From positions 62,001 through 126,000 of the forward strand of contig JAJFHS010000042.1 of NCBI GenBank assembly GCA_021775475.1: a stretch of DNA of 64,000 nt. Reading direction: 5' to 3'. Origin of the DNA: Hyphomicrobiales bacterium. GTDB lineage: Bacteria > Pseudomonadota > Alphaproteobacteria > Rhizobiales > JAJFHR01. Below the pieces are notes generated by a model. The model was not told where the DNA came from. It searched no databases and worked only from the letters and a program-made list of their open reading frames with translations. Both the position numbers and the translations under genes were made by a program. The stretch's first letter is position 1. Each line of letters begins with the position of its first letter. Positions 40,382 to 50,357 of the stretch are shown one piece after another.

Positions 40382-42925
40382 TTAAAGTGTGCGGGCGATT
40401 TCTTCGGTTTCAAAACATTCAATGATATCACCGGCACGAAGATCCTCGTATTTCTCAAATGCCATGCCACACTCCTGACCCGCCACCACTTCCTTCACTT
40501 CATCCTTGAAACGCTTGAGCGTTTTCAATGAACCTTCGTGAATAACCACATCATCACGAATAAGACGGACTTTGGCGCCGCGCCTGACCATGCCTTCGGT
40601 AACCCGGCAACCGGCAATATGGCCGACTTTCGAAATATGAAACACTTCCAGAATTTCAGCGTTGCCAAGAAATTCTTCGCGGATGGTGGGTGACAACATG
40701 CCTGATAAGGCGGATTTTATATCGTCAACCAGATCATAGATCACGCTGTAATAGCGAATTTCCAGACCATTGTCTTTGGATGCTTCACGCGCCTGGGCGT
40801 TTGCCCGCACGTTAAAGCCTAATACAACCGCGTTGGAGGTTGCAGCCAGAGCTACATCTGATTCGGTAATCCCACCAACACCAGAATGGATGATGCGGGC
40901 TGTAACCTCATCATTACCCAGCGCTTCAAGGGCTGCGACAATAGCTTCGCTCGAGCCGCGTACATCCGATTTAACCACAATCGGAAATTCCTGTTTTCCG
41001 GCATCACCCAGCTGAGACATCATTTGCTCAAGCGAGGTGCGCACGCCAACAGATGCATTCTGGCGGCGTTTGCGGGTACGATATTCAGTGATTTCGCGCG
41101 CCTGGGCTTCGCTGGTGACACTGCCAAACTGATCACCGGCATCCGGTGTTCCACCCAAGCCCAGCACTTCTACCGGCATCGAAGGGCCAACTTCATTAAG
41201 GTTTTCACCCTGATCATTAATCAGCGCTCTAACCTTGCCCCACTCGGCACCGGCGACAAACAAGTCACCAACTTTCAGCGTGCCGCGCTGTACCAAAACT
41301 GTGGCAACCGCACCGCGTCCGCGATCCAGCTTGGCTTCAATAACGATGCCGTCAGCCACCCGGTTCGGGTTAGCTTTAAGTTCAAGAAACTCAGCTTGAA
41401 GCAGAATGGCTTCCTGTAGTTTGTCAAGGTTGGTACCCTTAAGAGCGGATACTTCTATTTCCTGAACATCACCGCCATTGGCCTCGGTCACAACTTCGTA
41501 CTGCAGTAACTCATTGCGCACGCGGGTAACATCAGCTGCCGCCAGGTCAATCTTGTTGACGGCGAGTATCATTGGCACATTAGCGGCCTTGGCATGATTT
41601 ATGGCTTCGATAGTCTGCGGCATGACACCATCGTCAGCAGCAACAACCAGAATGACAATATCCGTTACCGATGCACCGCGTTGGCGCATGGCGGTAAAAG
41701 CTGCGTGACCGGGTGTGTCGATGAAGGTGATTTTGTGACCATCAGCGGTCTGTATCTGATAGGCGCCGATATGCTGGGTGATGCCACCGGCCTCACCACT
41801 GACAACACTGGTTTTGCGCATGGCATCGAGCAGCGAAGTTTTACCATGATCGACATGGCCCATGACGGTAACAATAGGCGCGCGCGGCTCCAGTGTTTCC
41901 TGGTCATCAGCGTCAGCAATAATAGCTTCTTCAACGTCAGCTTCCGACACACGTTTAACCGTGTGGCCAAACTCCTGCACCAGCAATTCAGCGGTATCGG
42001 CATCAATCACATCGGTGATCTTGACCATCTGGCCCTGCTTCATCAAAAGCTTGATAAGCTCAACACCTCGTTCCGCCATGCGGTTGGCAAGTTCCTGAAT
42101 TGTGATGGCTTCGGGAATAACAACTTCACGAAATACTTTTGCTTGCGGGTCAGATCCCATGCCCTGTCTTTTGGCGCGCTCACGCTTGCGTTTGATGGAG
42201 GCCAGACTCCTCTGGCGGGTTCTGTCATCAAGCGCATTGGAAATAGTTAAGCGGCCGCGGCGTCGTTGCGGCTCACCCTTGCGGCTTGGTGTTGCTTTAT
42301 TGTCTGTATTCTGGCGACCTTTGCGTTTTTCCGCTTCCGGGCGCTTTTCGCGCGCCTTGTCTGTGGATGCGGCATCCTTGGCATCGGGATTGTCCAGTTT
42401 AGCCGCAGCAGCAGAGGCGTCAGCCGCTTGCTTTTTAGCTTCTTCTTCAGCTTTGCGCGCGTCTTCTTCGGCCTGCTTGGCTTCAAGTTCGTCGCGTTCG
42501 CGCTTTAAGGTTTCTTCTTTTTTCTGTTGTTCTGCATCAACAACAGCCTGTTTAACCTCTTCGGCTTCGCGCACCCGTGCACTTGCCAGGGCTTTGGCGC
42601 GCGCTTCTTTTTCCTCTTCGGTCAACGTTCTGAGAACATTTCCCGAAGAACGTTGTTCGACCACTGGCCGCGGCTTTGGTTTCGGCGCTACGGCCACCTT
42701 CGCCTTAACGGGTTCGGGTGGTTTTTCAACCGGTTTTGGCGGTGCTTCAGCGGCACTGCCTGGTGCTGAAATCGTGCGCTTGCGTTTCTTTTCAACCAGA
42801 ACAGACTTCGAGCGGCCATGGGAAAAGTTTTGCCGTACGTGGCCGGATTCGACCGTACGTCGCAAATTCAACGGCTTTCTGCCACCGGCTGTTTCGCTCT
42901 GTTCTGTATCTTTAGTGTCGCTCAT
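40382..42925 (-). CDS. infB: Translation initiation factor IF-2
   Basis: GTPase that brings initiator fMet-tRNA to the 30S subunit. The 847 aa protein has a long, charged, coiled-coil and Ala/Lys/Glu-rich N-terminus (about 1-270) with a Gly/Arg-rich patch, then the IF2_N domain, the G domain with GHVDHGKTS (around 355-363), DTPGHAAF and NKID, and C-terminal domains 2-4 ending near the [10 protein letters not shown] tail. Length is normal for alphaproteobacteria. It follows ylxR by 38 bp. Confidence 0.98.
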   Translation of the reverse strand: MSDTKDTEQSETAGGRKPLNLRRTVESGHVRQNFSHGRSKSVLVEKKRKRTISAPGSAAEAPPKPVEKPPEPVKAKVAVAPKPKPRPVVEQRSSGNVLRTLTEEEKEARAKALASARVREAEEVKQAVVDAEQQKKEETLKRERDELEAKQAEEDARKAEEEAKKQAADASAAAAKLDNPDAKDAASTDKAREKRPEAEKRKGRQNTDNKATPSRKGEPQRRRGRLTISNALDDRTRQRSLASIKRKRERAKRQGMGSDPQAKVFREVVIPEAITIQELANRMAERGVELIKLLMKQGQMVKITDVIDADTAELLVQEFGHTVKRVSEADVEEAIIADADDQETLEPRAPIVTVMGHVDHGKTSLLDAMRKTSVVSGEAGGITQHIGAYQIQTADGHKITFIDTPGHAAFTAMRQRGASVTDIVILVVAADDGVMPQTIEAINHAKAANVPMILAVNKIDLAAADVTRVRNELLQYEVVTEANGGDVQEIEVSALKGTNLDKLQEAILLQAEFLELKANPNRVADGIVIEAKLDRGRGAVATVLVQRGTLKVGDLFVAGAEWGKVRALINDQGENLNEVGPSMPVEVLGLGGTPDAGDQFGSVTSEAQAREITEYRTRKRRQNASVGVRTSLEQMMSQLGDAGKQEFPIVVKSDVRGSSEAIVAALEALGNDEVTARIIHSGVGGITESDVALAATSNAVVLGFNVRANAQAREASKDNGLEIRYYSVIYDLVDDIKSALSGMLSPTIREEFLGNAEILEVFHISKVGHIAGCRVTEGMVRRGAKVRLIRDDVVIHEGSLKTLKRFKDEVKEVVAGQECGMAFEKYEDLRAGDIIECFETEEIARTL

Positions 42926-42963
42926 GCACTTAACTTTCTATGCAGATGGCGGTCCATCCGCGT

Positions 42964-43596
42964 TTACTTTTCGTCATAGTGTTCCAGCCTTCTTACAGCT
43001 GAAACCAGATTAGCGCCATTGCGTTTACACGCTATCGCTGCATGTATCACATTTTCCAGCCCTAAAGCCAAACTCAATTCTACTGTGGTAAAGAAATTTA
43101 TGGTTGGCACCATATCTGCTTCTTCACCATATACGGACCTCAAACAGTCCTTTATTTTACGTTTGCCATCGGCCGCACCATCACAGCTATGTAGCAACAC
43201 GGTTGTTTGATGCTTGCCAATCTGCCGTTCAACCTTGGCTGCGCCACTCACCAGAACGCCTGCTTTTTTACACAAGCTTAACCTGGAAACTGCATTTTTC
43301 CGCAAAAGTTGAGCAATTAATTCGGCAAGTTCTTCGCCACCTTTGACCGAACCGCTAAATGCCCGCGCAAACACTCCTTTGGTCACTGCCTTGTTCACCA
43401 CCGCACGGTTGGCGCTTACCCATGCTCCACGGCCTGGCAGATTGTTTTTCAAGTCAGGAACAAGCACGTTTTCCGGCGATAACACAATACGAATGAGATC
43501 ATCCACGGGCTTGGCCTGGCGCGTTGCTACACACATTCGGGTTTTAACGCTATTCAGTTCTTTAGGCAAATTTTCAACTTTATTCCGTTTCTTCAT
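42964..43596 (-). CDS. YlxR family RNA-binding protein with L7Ae-like domain (RnpM type)
   Basis: Two-domain protein of 210 aa. The N-terminal YlxR domain (about 15-100) has the signature MCVATRQ (C22-R26) and LPGRGAWV; in Firmicutes the YlxR protein RnpM binds RNase P RNA. The C-terminal part (about 110-205) looks like an L7Ae/L30e RNA-binding domain, including the LRKNAVSRLSLCKKAGVLVSG segment (in part CKKAGVLVSG). The fusion is usual in alphaproteobacteria. Its exact RNA target here is unknown. It overlaps the end of nusA by 17 bp, so the two are translationally coupled. Confidence 0.88.
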   Translation of the reverse strand: MKKRNKVENLPKELNSVKTRMCVATRQAKPVDDLIRIVLSPENVLVPDLKNNLPGRGAWVSANRAVVNKAVTKGVFARAFSGSVKGGEELAELIAQLLRKNAVSRLSLCKKAGVLVSGAAKVERQIGKHQTTVLLHSCDGAADGKRKIKDCLRSVYGEEADMVPTINFFTTVELSLALGLENVIHAAIACKRNGANLVSAVRRLEHYDEK

Positions 43597-45196
43597 CTTT
43601 CGCTATTGCATCTTCGTCACCTTCGGACCCATCAAGGTCTTCTTCGGTAATCCAGCCTGCTTTCACTCGGGCCAGCATAATCATGGCCTCGGCATCAGCC
43701 GGGGATATTTCATTTGCCGAGAAAATACCTGCGTGGTGGACAACTTCGCCATCTTTGCGTTCAATCCAGCCGGTCAATTCGTCAGTGGCGCAGCCAGCAA
43801 AATCTTCCATATTTTTGATGTCATTTTCACCCAGTTTTACCAGCAACTTTGTTGTCAGGCCTGGAATTTCCGATAATTCTTCCGCAACTTTCAGTTCGGT
43901 CAGCTTGATTTTGAGTTCATTTTCGTGTTTTTCAATATGCTCGCGCGCACGGGTCTGAAGCTCAACTGCGGTATCTTCGTCAAATCCTTCAATTTCTGCA
44001 ATCTCCTCCATTGCCACAAATGCGACTTCGTCGATGGTGCTGAAGCCTTCCGATGCCAATAGCTGGGCAATCATCTCATCAACATCGAGCACTGATGCAA
44101 ATAATTCGCTGCGCTGGGTGAATTCGACCTGACGGCGTTCTGATTCGTCCGATTCCGTCAGAATATCAATATCCCACCCGGTAAGCTGTGATGCCAGTCT
44201 GACGTTCTGCCCACGACGGCCAATCGCCAGGCTCAATTGTTCATCTGGAACAACAACTTCAATACGCTCTGCATCTTCATCCAAAATCACCTTGATAACT
44301 TCAGCCGGTGCCAGCGCATTAACAATAAAGGTGGCAGCATCCGGTGACCACTGGATGATATCAATCTTTTCGCCCTGAAGCTCGTTAACAACCGCCTGGA
44401 CACGACTGCCGCGCATACCAACGCACGCACCTACCGGGTCAATCGAGCTATCGGTGGATAAAACCGCAATCTTGGCGCGGCTGCCGGGATCGCGGGAGAC
44501 CGATTTAATTTCAATGATACCATCATAAATTTCCGGCACTTCCTGCGAGAACAGTTTGGCCATGAATTGAGGATGGGTGCGTGACAGGAATATCTGCGGC
44601 CCGCGCTGTTCCTGACGAACGTCGAAAATATAAGCACGGATGCGATCCCCGTTGCGGAAATTTTCGCGCGGCAAGGCTTCATCCCTACGCACAACGGCTT
44701 CGCCGCGACCGAGATCAACAATAATATTGCCGTACTCAACCCGCTTGACGACGCCGTGCACAATTTCACCGACGCGATCCTTGAATTCTTCATACTGGCG
44801 TTCACGCTCAGCTTCACGTACTTTTTGCACAATGACCTGCTTGGCGTTTTGCGCAGCAATGCGGCCAAAATCAACCGGCGGCAGGTGTTCGGAGATAAAA
44901 TCACCCAATATTGCTTCAGGATTGCGCTTTTTTGCTTCTTTCAGGGAAATCTGAACCGCCTCCATTTCGACTGTTTCCACCACTTCCAGCAATCGTGAAA
45001 GCAGAATTTCGCCGGTGATCGGATCAATCTGGGCGCGGATTTCATTTTCACTGCCATAACGTGAACGCGCAGCGCGCTGTATAGCGTCTTCCATGGCACC
45101 GATCACAACCATTCGGTCAATGGCCTTTTCGCGCGCGACACTATCGGCTATCTGCAACAATTCTAACCTGTTGGCGCTAATTCCTAATTGTGACAT
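43580..45196 (-). CDS. nusA: Transcription termination/antitermination factor NusA
   Basis: Elongation factor that controls pausing, termination and rRNA antitermination. The 538 aa protein has an N-terminal RNAP-binding domain, an S1 domain (around 135-200), two KH domains (VGACVGMRGSRVQ and LAIGRRGQNVRLA) and two C-terminal acidic helix-hairpin-helix repeats that end in a run of Asp/Glu. I start it at the ATG at 45196, preceded by GGAG; the frame opens six codons earlier at a TTG. It follows rimP by 14 bp. Confidence 0.98.
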   Translation of the reverse strand: MSQLGISANRLELLQIADSVAREKAIDRMVVIGAMEDAIQRAARSRYGSENEIRAQIDPITGEILLSRLLEVVETVEMEAVQISLKEAKKRNPEAILGDFISEHLPPVDFGRIAAQNAKQVIVQKVREAERERQYEEFKDRVGEIVHGVVKRVEYGNIIVDLGRGEAVVRRDEALPRENFRNGDRIRAYIFDVRQEQRGPQIFLSRTHPQFMAKLFSQEVPEIYDGIIEIKSVSRDPGSRAKIAVLSTDSSIDPVGACVGMRGSRVQAVVNELQGEKIDIIQWSPDAATFIVNALAPAEVIKVILDEDAERIEVVVPDEQLSLAIGRRGQNVRLASQLTGWDIDILTESDESERRQVEFTQRSELFASVLDVDEMIAQLLASEGFSTIDEVAFVAMEEIAEIEGFDEDTAVELQTRAREHIEKHENELKIKLTELKVAEELSEIPGLTTKLLVKLGENDIKNMEDFAGCATDELTGWIERKDGEVVHHAGIFSANEISPADAEAMIMLARVKAGWITEEDLDGSEGDEDAIAKDEETE

Positions 45197-45210
45197 GGCA
45201 TTTTCTCCAC

Positions 45211-45756
45211 TCAATCCTGTCTGGTTTTGCTGCTCTTCATCGCAGCTGCAATAAGTTGATCGGTTAAAACCAATCGTGCGGTTGAAAGTATCTCGAAGGG
45301 AAGCTCAACATTTGTTTTTCCTTCATCGCTACTTGCTTCAACAACAACGGATCCATCCTTGAAACCTTTGACAATCCCCCGATAGCGTTTGCGCCCTTCG
45401 AACGACTGCGTCAATTCAATTTTTGCCTCATGGTTCTTCCAGCGCTCAAAATCACCGGGTCTAACCAGAGGCCGATCAATTCCGGGCGAAGATACTTCGA
45501 GAAAATATTCGCCCGGCAATATATCCTCAACATCAAAAATCGGTGACAAGGTACGGCTTACAGCCTCGCAATCACCAACTTGCATCGTCCCATCAGGCCG
45601 CTCTGCCATAATCTGCAGGGTACAACCATTTTCGCCAGTCAATCTAACCCGCACCAACCGGTAGCCCATATCTTCCAGCACCGGCTCGGCCAGTTGAGCA
45701 ATCTTTCGAGCAGCACCGGTTTCGCTTTCTAACCGGGCCTCCGTTGTGGTGTCCAT
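45211..45756 (-). CDS. rimP: Ribosome maturation factor RimP
   Basis: Assembly factor for the 30S subunit. The 181 aa protein has an N-terminal alpha/beta domain with the DCEAVSRTLSPIFDVED block and the FLEVSSPGIDRPL signature, then an SH3-like C-terminal domain. I start it at the ATG at 45756, preceded by AAGGA at good spacing; an upstream stretch of 16 codons is not conserved. It heads the rimP-nusA-ylxR-infB-rbfA-truB-rpsO-pnp operon, just downstream of a strong terminator. Confidence 0.96.
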   Translation of the reverse strand: MDTTTEARLESETGAARKIAQLAEPVLEDMGYRLVRVRLTGENGCTLQIMAERPDGTMQVGDCEAVSRTLSPIFDVEDILPGEYFLEVSSPGIDRPLVRPGDFERWKNHEAKIELTQSFEGRKRYRGIVKGFKDGSVVVEASSDEGKTNVELPFEILSTARLVLTDQLIAAAMKSSKTRQD

Positions 45757-45802
45757 TGTACAGGTCCTTGAACAGATGCCTGGCATCCATTCATTTTTAG
45801 GC

Positions 45803-45831
45803 AATAAAAAAAGCGGACCCGCAGGCCCACT
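45803..45831 (-). terminator. Intrinsic terminator between trmB and rimP
   Basis: On the minus strand AGTGGGCC-TGCG-GGTCCGCT (45831-45812) forms an 8-bp stem (two G-U pairs) followed by seven T residues (45812-45806). This is a textbook intrinsic terminator in the direction metK-trmB to rimP. It most likely ends the metK-trmB transcript; it could also act as an attenuator in a longer rimP leader. Confidence 0.75.
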
Positions 45832-45906
45832 GTATACAAATCGAAATTGAATTCAGCTCTTACCCGCGCTTAATACACCCATATGCGCAAGAACTGCAAG
45901 CTTTTG

Positions 45907-46587
45907 TTACTTGATACAGGCGATTGTCAAATAAGTGGAAGCGCGCCCGGCCCTGGCGGCCTTTTCTTCATAGCGGGTCCGGGGTCTTTCCATGGGCTCG
46001 ATGTTGGCCAATTCAAAGTACTGGTTATCGGCAATGTGACCTTTCGTCCAAGTAATATAATCGGCTATATCGCTGGCAAAGCAGAGATGTGCCCCGGGTA
46101 TCATCACCCGGGCCAGCTGGTTCAAAGATCTCTGATTAATAAAGCGTCGCTTGTGATGACGTTTTTTTGGCCACGGATCAGGAAACAGCACATAGGCCTT
46201 CTCCAGACTTGATTCGGGCAGACGGTCCAGGAGGTCGCGGGCATCATCATCGCAAATTCGGATATTTTCCAGCTTTGCCTCCTCAATGGCGGTGAGAAGT
46301 TTTACCACGCCATTGATAAAGGGCTCGCAACCGATAAATCCAACGTCTTGCGCTCTTCGAGCCTGCCAGATGAGGTGTTCGGCACCACCAAACCCGATTT
46401 CGAGATGAAACCGGGTAAACTTGCCGCAAAACAATCCTGTTAGTTGCCCGACATCTTGATAGACAGCAGAATTGTCCACCTGGACCTGTGGCAGAAGTTC
46501 ATCAATCAGGCGTTGCTGGCGCGGGCTCAACGGCGAGCCCTGTCTGCGCCCAAACAACCGATATTCCCTGAGCTTATCTTGCGTCAT
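45907..46587 (-). CDS. trmB: tRNA (guanine(46)-N7)-methyltransferase TrmB
   Basis: SAM-dependent enzyme that makes m7G46 in the variable loop of tRNAs. The 226 aa product has the FGRRQGSPLSPRQQRL start region, the SAM-binding HLEIGFGGAEHL and the C-terminal signature FPDPWPKKRHHKRRFIN. I chose the ATG at 46587; a GTG at 46614 is also possible and neither has a strong ribosome binding site. It follows metK after 110 bp and is closed by a good terminator. The metK-trmB-rimP order is common in Rhizobiales. Confidence 0.94.
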   Translation of the reverse strand: MTQDKLREYRLFGRRQGSPLSPRQQRLIDELLPQVQVDNSAVYQDVGQLTGLFCGKFTRFHLEIGFGGAEHLIWQARRAQDVGFIGCEPFINGVVKLLTAIEEAKLENIRICDDDARDLLDRLPESSLEKAYVLFPDPWPKKRHHKRRFINQRSLNQLARVMIPGAHLCFASDIADYITWTKGHIADNQYFELANIEPMERPRTRYEEKAARAGRASTYLTIACIK

Positions 46588-46618
46588 AACGTCTTGTACC
46601 AAATGCGTGGGCACTTAT

Positions 46619-46634
46619 ACCGGCTTTCGCCGGC
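46619..46634. repeat. Short palindrome between metK and trmB
   Basis: CCGGC-TTTC-GCCGG (46620-46633) is a short GC-rich hairpin of the kind often found dispersed in alphaproteobacterial spacers. It lies between metK and trmB and may affect read-through. Confidence 0.4.
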
Positions 46635-46697
46635 ATGACGGGGAGAAGGCTGGTCTGGGCTGTTTTCACTCAACCCTTAAAGATGGGCCTAGAGATT

Positions 46698-47867
46698 TCA
46701 GCCAATGGTTGATTTCAACTGATCCGTCAGATCGGTTTTTTCCCAGGAAAATCCACCATCTTCATCCGGTATGCGGCCAAAGTGGCCATAGGCGGCAGTG
46801 CGCTCGTAAATCGGACGGTTTAATGAAAGGTGCTCCCGGATGCCGCGCGGGCTTAGGTCCATAACATCAGCGATGGCCCGTTCAATTCTGGCGTCCGCTA
46901 TTTTTCCGGTGCCATGGGTATCCACATATAATGATAGTGGCTTGGAAACCCCGATCGCATAAGAAAGCTGAATTGTGCATTTATCTGCCAGATCGGCTGC
47001 AACCACATTTTTTGCCAGATAGCGTGAGGCGTAAGCAGCAGAGCGGTCTACTTTGGTCGGGTCTTTGCCGGAAAATGCACCACCACCATGGGGCGCAGCG
47101 CCACCATAGGTGTCGACAATAATCTTGCGCCCGGTCAGCCCGGCGTCACCATCTGGTCCACCAATCACAAATTTTCCGGTCGGGTTGACATAAAACTCAT
47201 CCTCGCCACACATCCAGCCTTGCGGCAAAGTGTTTTCGACAAAAGGTCTGACCAGTTCACGCACTTCGTCCTGGGACAGATCTTCTCTATGCTGGGTTGA
47301 TACGACAATGGAGGAGGCACGGACAGGCTGGCCGTTTTCATATTGCAAGGTCACCTGGCTTTTGGAATCGGGGCCGAAGCCCAGATTTGCATCGCCGTGA
47401 CGCGCTGTTGCCATCGCCTCGAGAATTTTATGCGAATAAAAAATCGGTGCCGGCATCAAAACCGCGGTTTCGCGACAGGCATAGCCAAACATTATTCCCT
47501 GGTCGCCGGCACCCTCATCCTTGTTACCGGCGGCATCCACTCCTTGTGCAATATCGGCAGACTGCTGGTGCACATGAACGGAAACTTCGGCGTTTTCCCA
47601 ATGAAAGCCGTCTTGTTCATAACCAATTGCCTGAACCGCGTTGCGGGCAGCACGTTCCATTTTTTCAGGCGTTATCGTATCCGGCCCCCTGACCTCGCCA
47701 GCAAGGACGATGCGATTGGTTGTTGTCAGGGTTTCTACAGCTACTCTGGAAGCCGGGTCGGCATCCAGAAACAAATCAACAATGGCATCCGATATCCGGT
47801 CACAGACCTTATCGGGATGGCCTTCTGAAACTGATTCACTGGTAAACTGGAAGTTTTCTCTCGCCAC
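46698..47867 (-). CDS. metK: S-adenosylmethionine synthetase
   Basis: Makes S-adenosylmethionine from methionine and ATP. The 389 aa protein has the signatures [17 protein letters not shown] (in part), [12 protein letters not shown] and [16 protein letters not shown]. It starts at a GTG (47867), preceded by AGGAG at good spacing; the family begins [18 protein letters not shown]. Upstream, 125 bp separate it from the XRE gene. I looked for a SAM riboswitch there and could not support one. Confidence 0.97.
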   Translation of the reverse strand: MARENFQFTSESVSEGHPDKVCDRISDAIVDLFLDADPASRVAVETLTTTNRIVLAGEVRGPDTITPEKMERAARNAVQAIGYEQDGFHWENAEVSVHVHQQSADIAQGVDAAGNKDEGAGDQGIMFGYACRETAVLMPAPIFYSHKILEAMATARHGDANLGFGPDSKSQVTLQYENGQPVRASSIVVSTQHREDLSQDEVRELVRPFVENTLPQGWMCGEDEFYVNPTGKFVIGGPDGDAGLTGRKIIVDTYGGAAPHGGGAFSGKDPTKVDRSAAYASRYLAKNVVAADLADKCTIQLSYAIGVSKPLSLYVDTHGTGKIADARIERAIADVMDLSPRGIREHLSLNRPIYERTAAYGHFGRIPDEDGGFSWEKTDLTDQLKSTIG

Positions 47868-47992
47868 GCACCTGCTCCTACGCCTTAATTATAAGGAATT
47901 TTCTTCACCACACTAAAAAGTGCCGCGTTGTTCTGGCAGGCTTTATCATTTTGGTCAAGTTTGTACTGAAGCTGGCGTTATTCAAGATCATC

Positions 47993-48409
47993 CTAAGAGT
48001 TTTTTTGTTGGGCGACAATGGTCCGCACCAACTCAATGAATTTACGACGAACTTCGCTGCCCTCAATCTCGGCAAAGGCCTTATTCAGCTGAATTCCCTC
48101 AGAACTGCCGAGAAAATCCATCAAAGGAGCTTCTGAAACACTTTCAGAAAAACCGTCTACTGTGTCTGGGGCAGAGGGATCGGGCAGTCCATCGAAGAAA
48201 AAATCTACCGGCACTTTTAATATTTCGCCGATTTGATAGAGCCTGCTTGCACTGACGCGATTTGCCCCTTTTTCATATTTTTGCACTTGCTGAAAGGTAA
48301 GGTCGAGCTTTTCGCCAAGGTTTTCCTGGCTCATTCCCTGAAGAACTCTGCGCATACGCAATCGAGCGCCCACATGCACATCTATTGGATTGGGATTTTT
48401 CTTTACCAT
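47993..48409 (-). CDS. XRE-family helix-turn-helix transcriptional regulator
   Basis: DNA-binding regulator of 138 aa. The N-terminal Cro/C1-type helix-turn-helix (about 10-70) has the pattern GARLRMRRVLQGMSQENLGE, here in part RMRRVLQGMSQENL, and FQQVQKYEKGANRVSASRLYQI, in part FQQVQKYEKG. A C-terminal region with no recognised domain follows. A close homologue stands beside metK and lnt throughout Rhizobiales, and in some species it affects cell-cycle or stress genes; the role here is not known. I start it at the ATG at 48409 (MVKKNPNPIDVHVG); the frame opens four codons earlier. Confidence 0.85.
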   Translation of the reverse strand: MVKKNPNPIDVHVGARLRMRRVLQGMSQENLGEKLDLTFQQVQKYEKGANRVSASRLYQIGEILKVPVDFFFDGLPDPSAPDTVDGFSESVSEAPLMDFLGSSEGIQLNKAFAEIEGSEVRRKFIELVRTIVAQQKNS

Positions 48410-48620
48410 TACTCGTCTCATTATTCTATATTTTAGGTAATACTATAGCCGCAAGTTTTTTATGTGATAATAAAAACGCCCAACCATTTCTAGACCTCAA
48501 CAGCAAACCGGTCAAGTAGGTTGCATGAAGTTGCTGATAGTAGGTAATTATTCATCAAGAATGTTTAATTTTATGAGTAATGCCCCAAAAACGAATTACA
48601 AAGGCCGGGTAATCAAAAGC

Positions 48621-50246
48621 CTAATTTGAACGATTTTGCCGCCATGTCCGAGTGATTCGGGTAAACAGCAAAGCCAAAATCATGAGAAAGAAAATATTAT
48701 TTCCCCACTTGCTGAAGTATGTTGGCTTGAGCGCTAACGGCAATGATCCATCGATAACCCCGGACCTGTTCAGGTCAAGTTGTTGCAAAATTCGGCCGTA
48801 AGGGTCAATGATGGCGGAAATTCCGGTGTTGGCTGCACGCACCACAGGCAGGCCTTCTTCAATTGCCCTGACGCGCACTTGCTGTAAATGTTGATAAGGG
48901 CCTGCGGTTTCACCAAACCAGCCGTCATTGGTCACGTTAACTATCCAGCCGGGTCGGGAATCTTTTGCAGTTACACGGCCTGGGAAAATCGCCTCGTAAC
49001 AAATCAGCGGCGACATTGCCGGTGCTCCGGCCACGGCCATTGTGACCGGCCCGGGACCGCTGGCGAAGCTGCCCGGTAACGTCACCATTTGACGTAACCC
49101 CAGTTTATTCAACCATTCTTCGAAGGGTAACTTCTCACCAAAGGGAACCAGATGAAATTTATCATATCGCCCGGTTATCTTGCCGCTGCCATTGAGGGTA
49201 AAGACGCTGTTATAGTATGTTGAGTTTTGACTATCGCTTCGGGTGCGCCTTATTCCACCCGTTATCAACGTTGCCTTGTCAGGCAAAATGGCCGCAATGG
49301 CAGACAGCACATCGGGGCGTTCATCGAGCAAAAAAGGCAAAGCACTTTCCGGCCAGATAATATGAGTGGCATCGGTAATTCCCATGTTCTTTGGCGATGT
49401 TGCTATGTCGCTCAATTCGAGATAGCGCGAGAAAATCCGCGACGCATTTTCAGGTTTCCATTTTTCACTCTGCTTGATATTAGGCTGGACGATGCGCAGG
49501 GATACACCCGGCACAAATGCAGCTTCGCTGTTTGCCAGCCGCCAGCCGCCAAATCCAAACAGGGCGAAAAATAAAACCAGCATCGAGACAGGGCCGATTA
49601 TTCTTTTTTGCCAGGATCGTATTATCTGAAAATCACCGTCCGCCAGCGCTGCTGGAGCGGACACAATCATGACCGTTAGCAGGCTCAAGGCATATATTCC
49701 AAAGACCGACGTTGACTGGGCAATAAACTCGTTGGCGGCAAATGAATAACCAACTGTGTTCCAGGGAAAGCCGGTGAAGGCAATGCCGCGTATCCACTCA
49801 AACGCGGCCCATATGGTTGCAAACACCATTATTCGCAAAAAGCCGGTCGTCCACAGCAGATGTGCAACGGCACAGCTGAGGCCTATAAAAATCGCCAACC
49901 CCAGTGGCAGTGCGACGACCGCGAAAGGCAGCATCCAGGCAAAGGTCTCGGCCTCGACCAGAAAAGCAGCGCCAATCCAGTACAGGCCAACCAGAAAATA
50001 GCCAAAGCCAAAATACCACCCGATTTTAAAAGCGATCCAGAATTCTCGGCCCCGTGATCTGCCGGAACGCGATTGTTTTGTACTGACACCATCTATCAGC
50101 CAGATCAGAACGGGAAAGGTCAAAAACAAAATTGGATAGATACTGAAAGGTGCCTGCGCCAATGCACTGAGGGCACCACTAAAGACCGCCACGCCAGCAC
50201 GGCGCCAGCCCCATAGCACGATAAAGCGAAAGGCTATTGAATTCAT
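48621..50246 (-). CDS. lnt: Apolipoprotein N-acyltransferase
   Basis: Inner-membrane enzyme that adds the third acyl chain to lipoproteins so they can be sorted outward. The 541 aa protein has about seven membrane segments in the first 230 residues and a C-terminal segment, around a periplasmic nitrilase-like domain. The Glu-Lys-Cys triad can be placed in WPESALPFLL, DKFHLVPFGE and PLICYEAIFPG. It is probably in one operon with corC upstream (111 bp). It would act on the LppC-like lipoprotein at 1043, among others. Confidence 0.94.
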   Translation of the reverse strand: MNSIAFRFIVLWGWRRAGVAVFSGALSALAQAPFSIYPILFLTFPVLIWLIDGVSTKQSRSGRSRGREFWIAFKIGWYFGFGYFLVGLYWIGAAFLVEAETFAWMLPFAVVALPLGLAIFIGLSCAVAHLLWTTGFLRIMVFATIWAAFEWIRGIAFTGFPWNTVGYSFAANEFIAQSTSVFGIYALSLLTVMIVSAPAALADGDFQIIRSWQKRIIGPVSMLVLFFALFGFGGWRLANSEAAFVPGVSLRIVQPNIKQSEKWKPENASRIFSRYLELSDIATSPKNMGITDATHIIWPESALPFLLDERPDVLSAIAAILPDKATLITGGIRRTRSDSQNSTYYNSVFTLNGSGKITGRYDKFHLVPFGEKLPFEEWLNKLGLRQMVTLPGSFASGPGPVTMAVAGAPAMSPLICYEAIFPGRVTAKDSRPGWIVNVTNDGWFGETAGPYQHLQQVRVRAIEEGLPVVRAANTGISAIIDPYGRILQQLDLNRSGVIDGSLPLALKPTYFSKWGNNIFFLMILALLFTRITRTWRQNRSN

Positions 50247-50357
50247 CAGTTAATACACCGGAAATTCCGGCACCATTTTAAGTGTTAAACCTTGGAAATG
50301 TACCTGATTCGCCGGATTTAACCCAGTGACACAACCGTGAAGACCGGCCCTTGTCTC

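Noticed and set aside
47868-47992. SAM-type riboswitch before metK
   Set aside because: I compared by eye with SAM-II and SAM/SAH layouts and found no matching pseudoknot or core; a covariance search would be decisive.
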